From positions 248,001 through 312,000 of the forward strand of contig NZ_QOVK01000003.1 in the NCBI RefSeq assembly GCF_004104075.1: 64,000 nt of DNA, written 5' to 3'. A program made the translations under genes and the position numbers. Each line of letters opens with the position of its first letter. The stretch's first letter is position 1. The notes beneath the pieces were generated by a model, which did no database searches, had not been told where the DNA came from, and saw nothing but the letters and a program-made list of their open reading frames with translations. This document shows, in pieces, positions 28,407 to 36,959 of this stretch. This DNA is from Leeuwenhoekiella polynyae (GTDB taxonomy: Bacteria; Bacteroidota; Bacteroidia; Flavobacteriales; Flavobacteriaceae).

Positions 28407-29870
28407 TTATTTATTTAGCTCAATTAATAGTTCTTTTACGATCTTAAAATCATCAAAATCGGTACGTTCTCCTTTAACTTCCTGATAAGTCTCATGACCT
28501 TTACCGGCTATTAAGATGATGTCATTTTCTGATGCCATTTGGCAAGCGGTTTTTATCGCCTGCTTGCGCGAGGTAACAGAAAGGGTCTTTTTATAATCTA
28601 AAGGTTCAACACCTTTCTCTATTTCTTCTATAATCAATTCCGGATCTTCACTACGCGGATTATCACTCGTAAAAATCACTTTGGTACTCAAGGCCGCGGC
28701 GATCTTTCCCATTTTTGGACGTTTTGTACGATCCCGATCTCCTCCACACCCCACAACAGTAATGAGTTCTTCATTTTTTGTACGGATATCATTTATCGTC
28801 TCCAACACATTTTTTAAAGCGTCAGGAGTATGTGCATAGTCAACAATCGCGGTTATCTTTTTTGAAGAAATCAAATACTGAAAGCGGCCGCTCACACTTG
28901 TTAATTCTGACAAATACTGAAGCGCTTCAAGCTGTGTTAACCCCAGAAGTTCTGCTGCTGCATAAATAGCCAAAGCATTATAGGCGTTAAATGAACCTAT
29001 AAGTTTCACCCAAACTTCCTGATCATTCACCTTCAGCAATAAACCAGTAAGTTGGTTTTCTAAAATTTGAGCACGGTAATCTGCAAAAGACTTTAAAGCA
29101 TATGTGTACTTTTTAGCTTGTGTATTTTGCAACATTACCTGACCGTTACGGTCGTCACCATTAGTGAGCGCAAAAGCTGTTTTAGGCAGCTTATCAAAAA
29201 ATGATTTTTTAACGTCTCTATATTCCACAAAAGTCTCGTGGTAATCCAGATGATCGTGACTCAGATTGGTAAAAATTCCACCTTCAAAATGCAAACCCTC
29301 TGTACGCTTCTGGTGAATACCGTGAGAACTCACTTCCATAAAACAATACTCCACTCCGGCTTCGTTCATTTTTGCCAGATACTTATTTATCGTTAACGAA
29401 TCTGGCGTGGTATGCGTTGCCGGAAACTCTTCATCACCCACTAAGATTTTAACCGTAGAAAGCAACCCCGCTTTAAAACCTGCTTTTGTAAAAAGCTGGT
29501 GTAAAAGCGACGCAATGGTAGTCTTGCCATTAGTCCCAGTGATTCCTACTAACTTCAAATTCTCTGAAGGGTTCTCATAAAAATTAGAAGCCATCAAAGC
29601 CAGAGCTTGAGCTGTATCTGAAGTTTGTACATAAGTAATTCCGTTTACAAACTCTTTTGGCATTTGCTCACAAATGATAGCAATTGCACCTTGTGCTTCA
29701 GCCTTTTTTATATAATCATGACCATCACTTTGCGTACCGCGAATCGCTACAAAAACGTCGTTCAAACCCACTTTGCGCGAATCAAAATGTATCGCATTTA
29801 CCGGCACACCGGGATTACCGGTCACCGACTCGAGCGTTACTTTGTACACTATGTCTTTTAATAAAATCAC
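28407..29870 (-). CDS. murE: UDP-MurNAc-tripeptide synthetase MurE (meso-diaminopimelate type)
   Basis: MurE adds the third stem residue. The 487-residue protein has the ATP loop VGITGTNGKTTIA (about 108-120), a conserved lysine region, and the DNPRSEDP motif (about 404-411) that specifies meso-diaminopimelate rather than lysine. It overlaps the upstream PBP gene by 4 bp. Confidence 0.97.
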   Translation of the reverse strand: MILLKDIVYKVTLESVTGNPGVPVNAIHFDSRKVGLNDVFVAIRGTQSDGHDYIKKAEAQGAIAIICEQMPKEFVNGITYVQTSDTAQALALMASNFYENPSENLKLVGITGTNGKTTIASLLHQLFTKAGFKAGLLSTVKILVGDEEFPATHTTPDSLTINKYLAKMNEAGVEYCFMEVSSHGIHQKRTEGLHFEGGIFTNLSHDHLDYHETFVEYRDVKKSFFDKLPKTAFALTNGDDRNGQVMLQNTQAKKYTYALKSFADYRAQILENQLTGLLLKVNDQEVWVKLIGSFNAYNALAIYAAAELLGLTQLEALQYLSELTSVSGRFQYLISSKKITAIVDYAHTPDALKNVLETINDIRTKNEELITVVGCGGDRDRTKRPKMGKIAAALSTKVIFTSDNPRSEDPELIIEEIEKGVEPLDYKKTLSVTSRKQAIKTACQMASENDIILIAGKGHETYQEVKGERTDFDDFKIVKELLIELNK

Positions 29871-31858
29871 GACAGCTGTAAAATGATTTTTTGATTCTTA
29901 CTTATCTTTTGCCCGGCCTGTAAGGATTGAGATTTCACTTTCCCATTTCCTTTAAATTCAACCTGAAGTCCTAAATTTTCTAATAAAGAAATCGCATCCA
30001 TCCCAGACATTCCTCTAACATTAGGAATGGTTTTCTCGGAATTTTGAGCCTTTTCAAAATAGGTTTCAAAATCTTGTTCCACTGTTTCCGGGTTGGCTTC
30101 TGCAAGTTTTACTTCATCAATTACAGGAGTATCGCTATATATTTTCTGGGCTATTTTTCTAAATACCGGGCCTGCTACAGTTCCACCGTAATACCCAATT
30201 TTCTTATTCGGCTTATGAATTACCACAATGCAGGAATACTCTGGATTTTCGGCAGGAAAATAGCCTGCAAAAGATGCGATATATTTACCTTCCTCTTTCC
30301 AGTATTCTGTTTGACAGGTTCCTGTTTTGCCTGCCATTGAAAAATTCTTTGAGTAAATATTATTACCGGTACCACGTTCCACAACGTGTTTCATCATATC
30401 CTGAACTTTATCAATCGTCGTCTGCGAGCAAATCGCCGGATTGATCACCTCTTTCTCAAATTTTTCTATAGAGACATCCCATTTCTTGATCTCTTTTATA
30501 AAACGCGGCTTCACCATCTCTCCATCATTAGCAATAGCATTATAAAAGGTCAAGGTCTGTAAAGGCGTCAATGAAACACCGTACCCAAAAGCCATCCACG
30601 GCAAGGTTGTACCGTACCAGTTTGCATCACCGGGATATGGAAATCTGGGACTTCCTTCTCCTTTGATCTCTAAGCCCAGCTTATCATTGAGCCCCATATT
30701 ATACAGCCGCTTCAAAAAACGCTTCGGATCATCTTTATACCCCTCATTTATCATTTTCGCGAAAGCGGTATTTGAAGAAAGCTCAAAAGCACGAGCCGCT
30801 GAGATCTTACCGTAACCTCCCCAGTGCGAATCATAAACCGTACGGTTGTAGAATCGCACGCGACCATTTTCGGTATCAATTATATCTGTCGTATCAACCA
30901 CACGGTCTTCAAGCGCAGCAACCATCGCCATCAACTTAAAAGTGGAGCCCGGCTCAGCCGACTCGTAAACCGCATAATTTCTATCTTCATAATAACCGCC
31001 ATCTTCAGTTCTACCGAGATTTGAAATCGCTTTAACTTCTCCAGACTTCGTATCCATCACCACCACACACCCATGATCTGCTTCAAATTTCTCCAAAGAT
31101 TCTAATAAAGCGTGGTGCGCTATATCCTGAATATTTACATCTATAGTAGAAATAACATCATAACCATCTTGTGGCTCCACAATGTTATCGTCTCCGATAG
31201 GTTTCCACTGACCTTTAGCAATACGTTGCTTTAAACGATGCCCTTCTTTACCTCTTAAATAAGGCCCAAAAGCCCCTTCTAAACCAGCTTCGCTATATCT
31301 TCCGTATTCCGTTAATCTATCATAACCTATAGTACGCTCTGCGATTTTATCTAACGGATGTTCGCGTACGGTACGCTGTTCTGTTATAATCCCTCCTCTG
31401 TAAGGCCCCTTATTAAAGAGCGGTAACCTTTTAATTGCTAAATATTTTGAATATCCCAGATTACGCGCCAGAAGCAAGTAGCGATTCTTATTTACTCGGG
31501 CCTTACGTAAAACTTCAGTATAATGAGCTACCGGTTTTCCTAATTGCTCAGACAAGCCTTTTGCAAGCCCCTGAATATTCTCTTCAAAATCTGCTTGTTT
31601 TGGAGCTAAAGCATCAAAACGAACATCGTACTTAGGAACTGATGTTGCCAGTAAGCTGCCATCACCCGCATAAAGATTACCTCTGTTTGCCGGTATGGTA
31701 AACATGCGCTCTGTACGTGCCTCTGCAAGCTCTTTATACTTATCACCTTCTGCCAACTGAATGTTGCACAATTTAAACGCAACAAACAGGGCGAAGAGGA
31801 ACATACCTCCTGCCACTAAATACATCCGGTTCAATATGTTCTTTTCGCTGGTAGCCAT
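29867..31858 (-). CDS. ftsI: Class B penicillin-binding protein FtsI with C-terminal PASTA domain
   Basis: This 663-residue septal transpeptidase has one transmembrane helix (about 10-30), a dimerisation domain (about 50-200) and a transpeptidase domain with SxxK as STFK near 304, SSN near 361 and KTGT near 510. A single PASTA domain closes the protein (about 600-663; IPNVRGMSGMDAISLLENLG), a feature usual in Bacteroidota and Gram-positives but absent from E. coli FtsI. It pairs with FtsW. Confidence 0.96.
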   Translation of the reverse strand: MATSEKNILNRMYLVAGGMFLFALFVAFKLCNIQLAEGDKYKELAEARTERMFTIPANRGNLYAGDGSLLATSVPKYDVRFDALAPKQADFEENIQGLAKGLSEQLGKPVAHYTEVLRKARVNKNRYLLLARNLGYSKYLAIKRLPLFNKGPYRGGIITEQRTVREHPLDKIAERTIGYDRLTEYGRYSEAGLEGAFGPYLRGKEGHRLKQRIAKGQWKPIGDDNIVEPQDGYDVISTIDVNIQDIAHHALLESLEKFEADHGCVVVMDTKSGEVKAISNLGRTEDGGYYEDRNYAVYESAEPGSTFKLMAMVAALEDRVVDTTDIIDTENGRVRFYNRTVYDSHWGGYGKISAARAFELSSNTAFAKMINEGYKDDPKRFLKRLYNMGLNDKLGLEIKGEGSPRFPYPGDANWYGTTLPWMAFGYGVSLTPLQTLTFYNAIANDGEMVKPRFIKEIKKWDVSIEKFEKEVINPAICSQTTIDKVQDMMKHVVERGTGNNIYSKNFSMAGKTGTCQTEYWKEEGKYIASFAGYFPAENPEYSCIVVIHKPNKKIGYYGGTVAGPVFRKIAQKIYSDTPVIDEVKLAEANPETVEQDFETYFEKAQNSEKTIPNVRGMSGMDAISLLENLGLQVEFKGNGKVKSQSLQAGQKISKNQKIILQLS

Positions 31859-31865
31859 TTTGAAC

Positions 31866-32183
31866 TTAAGGTGTTTTTGTTACTTTAATCTTCTTGGGCG
31901 GAGTAAGAGAAGGCCCCAACCCTTGTTGTGCAACCTGCTTAGTTACGACCGTTTCCATTTTGAGACGTCGCGCCTCCAGACGCGTATCTACAAATTCACT
32001 ATGCAGCTCTTTAACCTCTGCATTCAATTGAGAGATTAAATGCACTTTTTTATCTGCACTGTGTGAACTCCCAATCATTATTATCGCCAAAAAAGACAGA
32101 AACAGAATCATACGCCAGTTCTTCATAGCGTCATCGCTAAAAAGAAACCTTCCTTTAAGTATGTTATAAATTCCTTCTTTCAA
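31866..32183 (-). CDS. ftsL: FtsL-like cell division protein
   Basis: This 105-residue bitopic protein has a transmembrane helix at about 24-42 and a following coiled-coil (about 45-85), between rsmH and ftsI where ftsL always lies. Sequence similarity within this family is weak, so the call rests on topology, size and position. It should form the FtsQ-FtsL-FtsB type subcomplex in the periplasm. Confidence 0.85.
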   Translation of the reverse strand: MKEGIYNILKGRFLFSDDAMKNWRMILFLSFLAIIMIGSSHSADKKVHLISQLNAEVKELHSEFVDTRLEARRLKMETVVTKQVAQQGLGPSLTPPKKIKVTKTP

Positions 32184-32189
32184 AGCCTG

Positions 32190-33086
32190 TTATAATTTCT
32201 TTGCGACACGCAGCTTCGCACTGCGCGCTCTGTTATTCATTTTTATTTCTTCTTTACCAGGAACTATAAGTCCGCCTACTTTCTTAAACGGCACACTAAA
32301 GTTTCCAAAAATGTCTTTCTCCGGCTCCCCTTCAAAAAGACCGTTGCGCATATAGCGCTTAACCAACCTATCTTCTAAAGAGTGATACGAGATCAAACTC
32401 AATCTTCCTCCAGGCTTGAGCATCTCTTCGGTTTGCTGTAAAAACTCTTTTAAAACCTCAAGCTCCTGATTCACTTCAATACGAATTGCCTGATAGATCT
32501 GAGCCAACAACTTGTGCTCTCGATTAGCCGGCAAAAAGGGCTTTAAAGCCACTTTTAAATCTTCTGTAGTCTCAATAGGATTTTCTTTACGAAGCGAAAC
32601 CAAGGTTCTGGCTATTTTAGGCGCGCTCCTCAATTCCCCATATTGCAACAAGACCCTACTCAGATCTTCTTCGGCATACTCATTTACCACATTATACGCA
32701 GAAAGCTTATTCCCCTGATTCATACGCATGTCTAGCTTCGCCTCAAACCGGGTTGAAAAACCACGTTCTGCAACATCAAATTGATGCGACGAAACTCCAA
32801 AATCTCCTAATATTCCATCCACTTGCGCAGCGCCATAAAAACGCAAAAAGCGTTTCGCAAAGCGAAAATTTTCATTGATCAATGTAAATCGAGGATCATC
32901 AATCGCATTTTCTAGCGCATCCTTATCCTGATCAAAAGCAAACAACTTTCCGTTTTCACCAAGACGTCTTAAAATCTCTCTCGAGTGACCGCCACCACCA
33001 AAAGTGACATCCACATAAACACCATCTGACTTAATCGCCAGACCATCTACTGTTTCTTTTAACAATACCGGGCTATGATAATCCAT
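32190..33086 (-). CDS. rsmH: 16S rRNA (cytosine-1402-N4)-methyltransferase RsmH
   Basis: RsmH methylates C1402 in the ribosomal P site using S-adenosylmethionine. The N-terminal MDYHSPVLLKETVDGL, the SAM motif DVTFGGGGHS and the C-terminal NNRARSAKLR are all diagnostic. I place the start at the Met of MDYHSPV (33086), which fits family N-termini; the frame stays open to an ATG at 33107, which would add seven residues and overlap mraZ by 35 instead of 14 bp. Confidence 0.95.
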   Translation of the reverse strand: MDYHSPVLLKETVDGLAIKSDGVYVDVTFGGGGHSREILRRLGENGKLFAFDQDKDALENAIDDPRFTLINENFRFAKRFLRFYGAAQVDGILGDFGVSSHQFDVAERGFSTRFEAKLDMRMNQGNKLSAYNVVNEYAEEDLSRVLLQYGELRSAPKIARTLVSLRKENPIETTEDLKVALKPFLPANREHKLLAQIYQAIRIEVNQELEVLKEFLQQTEEMLKPGGRLSLISYHSLEDRLVKRYMRNGLFEGEPEKDIFGNFSVPFKKVGGLIVPGKEEIKMNNRARSAKLRVAKKL

Positions 33087-33546
33087 CTGGCACGTCATTT
33101 TGATCACCCATCACCTCCTCTGCAAGCGCTGCAAAGTCTCCGTCGTTATCACTCACCGCTACTTCATAAGCTACGAGATCCCAGATCTCAATTATATTTC
33201 CTCCGGAAGTCAAAACGATATCTTTTACTATCGAAGCAAAAGCAAGCAAATCTTTTGGAATTAACAATCTTCCAGAAGCATCTGCTTCAATTAGCTTTAC
33301 ACCTGCAGTAAACCTGCGTATGAAATCCACATTTTTTTTATTGAAGCGATTGAGTCCATTAATTTTTTTCATCATCACATCCCACTCAGACATCGGCCAC
33401 AATTCTAAACAAGAATTAAAGACCGATCGCTTTACAACAAACCCTTCCTGCAACTCTTTTGCAAGCTGTTTTTTTAACGCAGACGGCATCATGAGCCTGC
33501 CTTTGGCGTCAACTTTACACTCGTATGTCCCTATTAGGCTGAGCAC
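33073..33546 (-). CDS. mraZ: Transcriptional regulator MraZ
   Basis: This 157-residue protein has two AbrB-like swapped-hairpin domains (IGTYECKVDAKGRLMMPSAL near the start; VKLIEADASGRLLIPKDLL near 85). It starts with GTG at 33546, the position where family members begin (xLIGTYE). MraZ is the first gene of the division cluster and in other bacteria represses its own operon by binding repeated GTGG-type boxes; such boxes lie directly upstream here. Confidence 0.97.
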   Translation of the reverse strand: MLSLIGTYECKVDAKGRLMMPSALKKQLAKELQEGFVVKRSVFNSCLELWPMSEWDVMMKKINGLNRFNKKNVDFIRRFTAGVKLIEADASGRLLIPKDLLAFASIVKDIVLTSGGNIIEIWDLVAYEVAVSDNDGDFAALAEEVMGDQNDVPDGLS

Positions 33547-33576
33547 GAATACAGTAGGTTTTAGATATTATAACTT

Positions 33577-33641
33577 CAAATATATAGAATTTATTACCAC
33601 ATTCTCCCACTTTATACCACTTTGTTGATAAGTCTTACCAC
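33577..33641 (-). promoter_or_regulatory. mraZ promoter with MraZ-box-like GTGG repeats
   Basis: On the minus strand the -7 box TATATTTG occupies 33584-33577. Upstream, GTGG occurs at 33600-33597, 33610-33607 and 33620-33617, exactly 10 bp apart, with a fourth at 33641-33638. Ten-bp spacing of (G)TGG(G) repeats is the known MraZ operator layout. The boxes cover the -33 region, so MraZ bound there would block the polymerase. Confidence 0.7.
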
Positions 33642-33766
33642 TTGTTAATTATTGAGAAAACCTTAACATTGAGTTAGTAGCCTGTCTCAAAACCTCTTGT
33701 TAGCTTAGGCTGAATAAAGCTTGACAGACTAAAGCATTTTTAGATTTTCAATTTGCTCTAAATGTC

Positions 33767-33774
33767 TATATTTG
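33767..33774 (+). promoter_or_regulatory. -7 promoter box of the alpha/beta hydrolase gene
   Basis: TATATTTG matches TAnnTTTG and ends 28 bp before the ATG at 33803. No clear TTTG -33 element is present at the normal spacing. Confidence 0.45.
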
Positions 33775-33802
33775 TGGCAAAGCCTCTTGCCCACCAATAA
33801 TT

Positions 33803-34567
33803 ATGAAGCACCAATTAAAAACCGAGGGAAAGTTCACCTACTTAGAAGTTGGTGAGGGAACCCCTATAGTTATTCTTCACGGATTGATGGGTGGCCTGAG
33901 CAACTTTGATGAAGTCACAGACCATTTTTCGCAAAGGGGATATAAAATTGTAATTCCTGAGCTCCCTCTTTACTCAATGCCGCTTATTAAAACCGGCGTT
34001 AAAACATTTGCTAAATACCTTAACGACTTTATCAAGCTGAAAGGCTTTAAAGAAGTAATACTTTTAGGAAACTCGCTAGGCGGTCATATTGCCTTGTATC
34101 ACACAAAACTTTATCCCGAAGTGATGAAAGCTTTAGTTATCACAGGAAGTTCTGGTTTATACGAGAGTGCAATGGGTGAGAGTTACCCTAAACGCGGTGA
34201 TTATGAGTATATCAAAAAGAAAGCCGAAGACGTTTTTTACGATCCAGCTGTTGCAACTAAAGAAATTGTAGATGAAGTTTATGAAACGGTAAACGATCGC
34301 AATAAACTCATTAAAACACTTGCCATTGCCAAGAGCGCTATACGTCACAATATGGCACAAGACCTCCCCACGATGAAAACTTCAACGTGTATCATTTGGG
34401 GTCGAAACGACAATGTAACCCCTCCTGAAGTAGCCGAAGATTTCAACAAACTTTTACCCGATTCTGATTTGTTTTGGATTGACAAATGTGGTCACGCTGC
34501 GATGATGGAGCGCCCGCAAGAGTTTAATGAAATTCTTTCTGACTGGCTCAAATCACGTAACATATAA
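33803..34567 (+). CDS. Alpha/beta hydrolase
   Basis: This 254-residue cytosolic alpha/beta-hydrolase-fold protein has the oxyanion region VILHGLMGGLSNF (about 24-36), the nucleophile elbow LLGNSLGGHIAL (about 88-99, Ser in GNSLGG), an acid in IIWGRNDNVTPPE (about 199-211) and the catalytic His in DKCGHAAMMERP (about 227-238). The triad is complete. The substrate is unknown; esterases and lactonases share this pattern. It lies 11 bp upstream of engB on the same strand and is likely co-transcribed. Confidence 0.93.
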   Translation: MKHQLKTEGKFTYLEVGEGTPIVILHGLMGGLSNFDEVTDHFSQRGYKIVIPELPLYSMPLIKTGVKTFAKYLNDFIKLKGFKEVILLGNSLGGHIALYHTKLYPEVMKALVITGSSGLYESAMGESYPKRGDYEYIKKKAEDVFYDPAVATKEIVDEVYETVNDRNKLIKTLAIAKSAIRHNMAQDLPTMKTSTCIIWGRNDNVTPPEVAEDFNKLLPDSDLFWIDKCGHAAMMERPQEFNEILSDWLKSRNI

Positions 34568-34578
34568 CACCGTTTGTT

Positions 34579-35193
34579 ATGCATATTAAATCTGCAGAAT
34601 TTCTAGTTAGTAATTCTAATGTGGCCAAGTGCCCAAAAAATAAAATGCCCGAGTATGCTTTTATTGGGCGTTCTAACGTAGGGAAGTCTAGCTTAATCAA
34701 TATGCTTACCGATCGTAAAAACCTTGCTAAAACTTCAGGGAGACCAGGAAAGACACAACTTATCAATCACTTTGTGATCAATCAAAATTGGTACTTGGTC
34801 GATTTACCAGGATACGGTTATGCACGCGTTTCTAAAAAGGTTAAAAAAGAATTTCAAAAATTTATCACGCAGTATTTTGAAGAACGCGAACAATTAGTTT
34901 CTGCATTTGTTCTTATAGATTGTCGGCATGAACCGCAGCCTATTGATAAAGAGTTTATGGAGTATTTAGGTGAGAAGCAAATTCCGTTTTCTATTATTTT
35001 TACCAAAACAGATAAACTGAAACCAAAAGCTCTGGAGCGCAATATTGAAAACTACAAGCAAGAATTGCTGGCAGGAGCATGGTTAGAAATGCCAAACTAT
35101 TTTATAAGCAGTGCCTCTAACAGCACCGGAAAAGACGAGATTTTAAACTACATCAACCGGATCAATGAGCAACTTAAAGAACAGGAATCCTAG
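34579..35193 (+). CDS. engB: Ribosome-assembly GTPase EngB (YihA/YsxC)
   Basis: This 204-residue Ras-like GTPase is needed for large-subunit assembly. It has G1 GRSNVGKSS (about 31-39), the TSGRPGKTQ switch region (about 55-63), G3 DLPGYG (about 76-81), G4 TKTDKL (about 142-147) and G5 SSAS. The length is standard. Its 3' end overlaps the convergent gene at 35174 by 20 bp. Confidence 0.97.
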   Translation: MHIKSAEFLVSNSNVAKCPKNKMPEYAFIGRSNVGKSSLINMLTDRKNLAKTSGRPGKTQLINHFVINQNWYLVDLPGYGYARVSKKVKKEFQKFITQYFEEREQLVSAFVLIDCRHEPQPIDKEFMEYLGEKQIPFSIIFTKTDKLKPKALERNIENYKQELLAGAWLEMPNYFISSASNSTGKDEILNYINRINEQLKEQES

Positions 35194-35542
35194 TTCTGAT
35201 AATGCCTATTAGTTCCTGATCTGTTTTTAGCGTATCGAGCGCATCTACTGACAAGAACATTTCTAATTTTTTATTCTCTTCTTTCAATATAAATGGAAAC
35301 TCATTAAAATTTTTAGAGTCTTCCGCGTAAGCTTTTCTAAACTCGTCAATATGATAGAATTTCATCTCGATGTGATTTTCTTCTCTAAATTTTTTCCAAA
35401 CCTCACGTTCACGAAAAACTCCATAAGTTAAGTCACAAAGTTTACATGCATATGTTGACGGACTAACAATTTTATGCAGACTATCTAAGTACGCATTTAA
35501 GTTACCAGAATGCGCACTGTAAACAAAAATTAGCTTCTGCAT
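35174..35542 (-). CDS. Conserved-looking small protein with CxxC motif, unknown function
   Basis: This 122-residue soluble protein begins MQKLIFVYSAHSGNLNAYLD and has a CKLC motif at about 33-36 followed by DLTYGVFRER. It has no signal peptide or membrane segment. The opening strand plus SAHSGNLN loop hints at a nucleotide-like or thioredoxin-like fold, but I recognise no family. It is convergent with engB (20-bp overlap) and 16 bp downstream of gldC on the same strand, so it may belong to the gldB-gldC transcript. Confidence 0.75.
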   Translation of the reverse strand: MQKLIFVYSAHSGNLNAYLDSLHKIVSPSTYACKLCDLTYGVFREREVWKKFREENHIEMKFYHIDEFRKAYAEDSKNFNEFPFILKEENKKLEMFLSVDALDTLKTDQELIGIIRTRIPVL

Positions 35543-35558
35543 ATTTGCTTTAAATAGT

Positions 35559-35885
35559 TTACTTTTTTAATTCTAATTTTTCAGCAAAATAATCGCAGAA
35601 ATCCATCATCGTTGCAGTCATCTTATCATCATCTGTAGCACGCTTAAATGTGTTTGCCATGCTTACCAAAGTCTGGTGAAAGAATACTTTCATCTCATCA
35701 ACCGGCATATCTTTTGTCCACAGATCAATGCGAGCTGCTTCTTGTTTGTTGTGATCCCAAAGCGAAAGCATTAATGCTTTTGCAGGCTCGTGAGAAACAC
35801 CACCATCTGGAGCGTTCCACGAGATTTTTTCAGGAACACGGTTCTCATCTAATTCTATACTTAATTCAATTTCAGTTTTCATCAA
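35559..35885 (-). CDS. gldC: Gliding motility protein GldC
   Basis: This 108-residue soluble protein has the GldC pattern EIELSIELDENRVPEKISW, then DGGVSHEPAKALMLSLWDHN and a C-terminal ATMMDFCDYFAEKL. In Flavobacterium, gldC sits directly after gldB, as here (8 bp apart), and supports gliding and the associated type IX secretion machinery; its molecular role is not known. Confidence 0.93.
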   Translation of the reverse strand: MMKTEIELSIELDENRVPEKISWNAPDGGVSHEPAKALMLSLWDHNKQEAARIDLWTKDMPVDEMKVFFHQTLVSMANTFKRATDDDKMTATMMDFCDYFAEKLELKK

Positions 35886-35893
35886 CTGTATTT

Positions 35894-36910
35894 TTATTTA
35901 CGGGGTTTATAATTGGCTTGCTTAAAAATCTCATCACTGGTTTTATCAGGCAGCATTTGCAAAGGTATGTTATTGCGTTGCATATAACTTTTTACAATTT
36001 GCCAGCCTATGTAACGGCCCAATTGCGGCGGACTATCATTATCAAAAGACAAATAGAATTTTGAAAAAGGTGCCGGATTGATAAATCTGCTTAACAACTT
36101 ACTATCTGAATCAAAAAGCAATTCATTTTCTATAAAATATTTCCAGACATCAACTTCATTAGCAATTGCCCAGTCGTATTGTTCCGGAGTGTATCCTATT
36201 ATTTCATTCTTATCTTTTAGCGTCAATAACCGCTCTATCATATAGAGTCGTTTTCCGTGGTAAATCATTTCATCAAGAAATCTGCGATTCCCTTTTCTTC
36301 TAACCCATTTAGACACAAAAACATCTGCTACATCAACATCAAGCTGTTCTTTTCTGAAATTTTGCGTGTAAAACCGTTGTATTCCATCATAAAAATGATG
36401 CTCAGGACCTAGATAATTATCCAACCCAATAATCAACAGACTATCTTTAAGAATCACCGGAGTACGGTAAGCGACATCAGAAGTAATCGTGATAACCTCT
36501 GGAATAGACGTTTTGGGATAATAATACTTGATATGTTTAAACAGGGTTTCCAGATCAGTTTGTTCTTCGGTAAAATCCGGGAAAGCTAGAGCAACCTCTT
36601 TATTCAATTCAAGTTGAATCGTATCTTTTATTTTTTCAGTCCAAAATTCACGCGTATATGTTTCCGGAAAAAGAAAAGGATAAGCACGAATCAAATCATC
36701 TAAACCTGAAGAATCTACCGCAGCGAATTTCTGATCAAATCGCGCTACTTTTAGATCTATAGGAATCTGAGAAATTTCTTCAGGTAATTTTGCATCCTCG
36801 TTACAGCCAGACATTAAAAATGCAAGAAGCCCTAAAAAAAAGCCAAATACACGAACTAACCCCACTCTACTCACGATTAACTTTTTAAATTTTAGTAAAT
36901 TCACGATCAT
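35894..36910 (-). CDS. gldB: Gliding motility lipoprotein GldB
   Basis: This lipoprotein of about 338 residues is required for gliding in Flavobacterium. The signal peptide (FGFFLGLLAFLMSGC) ends in a good lipobox with Cys at about 36, followed by the family pattern IPIDLKVARFDQKF and, later, YLGPEHHFYDGI. I choose the ATG at 36910 because a TAnnTTTG promoter box at 36923-36930 overlaps the more upstream TTG at 36925, which would be untranscribed. It is first in the gldB-gldC operon and divergent from nadE with only about 50 bp between them. Confidence 0.93.
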   Translation of the reverse strand: MIVNLLKFKKLIVSRVGLVRVFGFFLGLLAFLMSGCNEDAKLPEEISQIPIDLKVARFDQKFAAVDSSGLDDLIRAYPFLFPETYTREFWTEKIKDTIQLELNKEVALAFPDFTEEQTDLETLFKHIKYYYPKTSIPEVITITSDVAYRTPVILKDSLLIIGLDNYLGPEHHFYDGIQRFYTQNFRKEQLDVDVADVFVSKWVRRKGNRRFLDEMIYHGKRLYMIERLLTLKDKNEIIGYTPEQYDWAIANEVDVWKYFIENELLFDSDSKLLSRFINPAPFSKFYLSFDNDSPPQLGRYIGWQIVKSYMQRNNIPLQMLPDKTSDEIFKQANYKPRK

Positions 36911-36922
36911 AAAATTGCGCCG

Positions 36923-36930
36923 CAAAGGTA
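36923..36930 (-). promoter_or_regulatory. -7 promoter box of gldB
   Basis: Minus-strand TACCTTTG fits TAnnTTTG and lies 12 bp upstream of the chosen gldB ATG. No good -33 TTTG at normal spacing is visible. Confidence 0.45.
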
Positions 36931-36959
36931 GTATTTACAAACTATAAATTCTGTTTCTT

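Noticed and set aside
33087-33107. Upstream ATG of rsmH
   Set aside because: It adds seven residues not expected from family N-termini and increases the overlap with mraZ; MDYHSPV is the usual beginning.
36911-36925. TTG start giving a longer GldB
   Set aside because: The promoter -7 box overlaps this codon, so it would not be transcribed.
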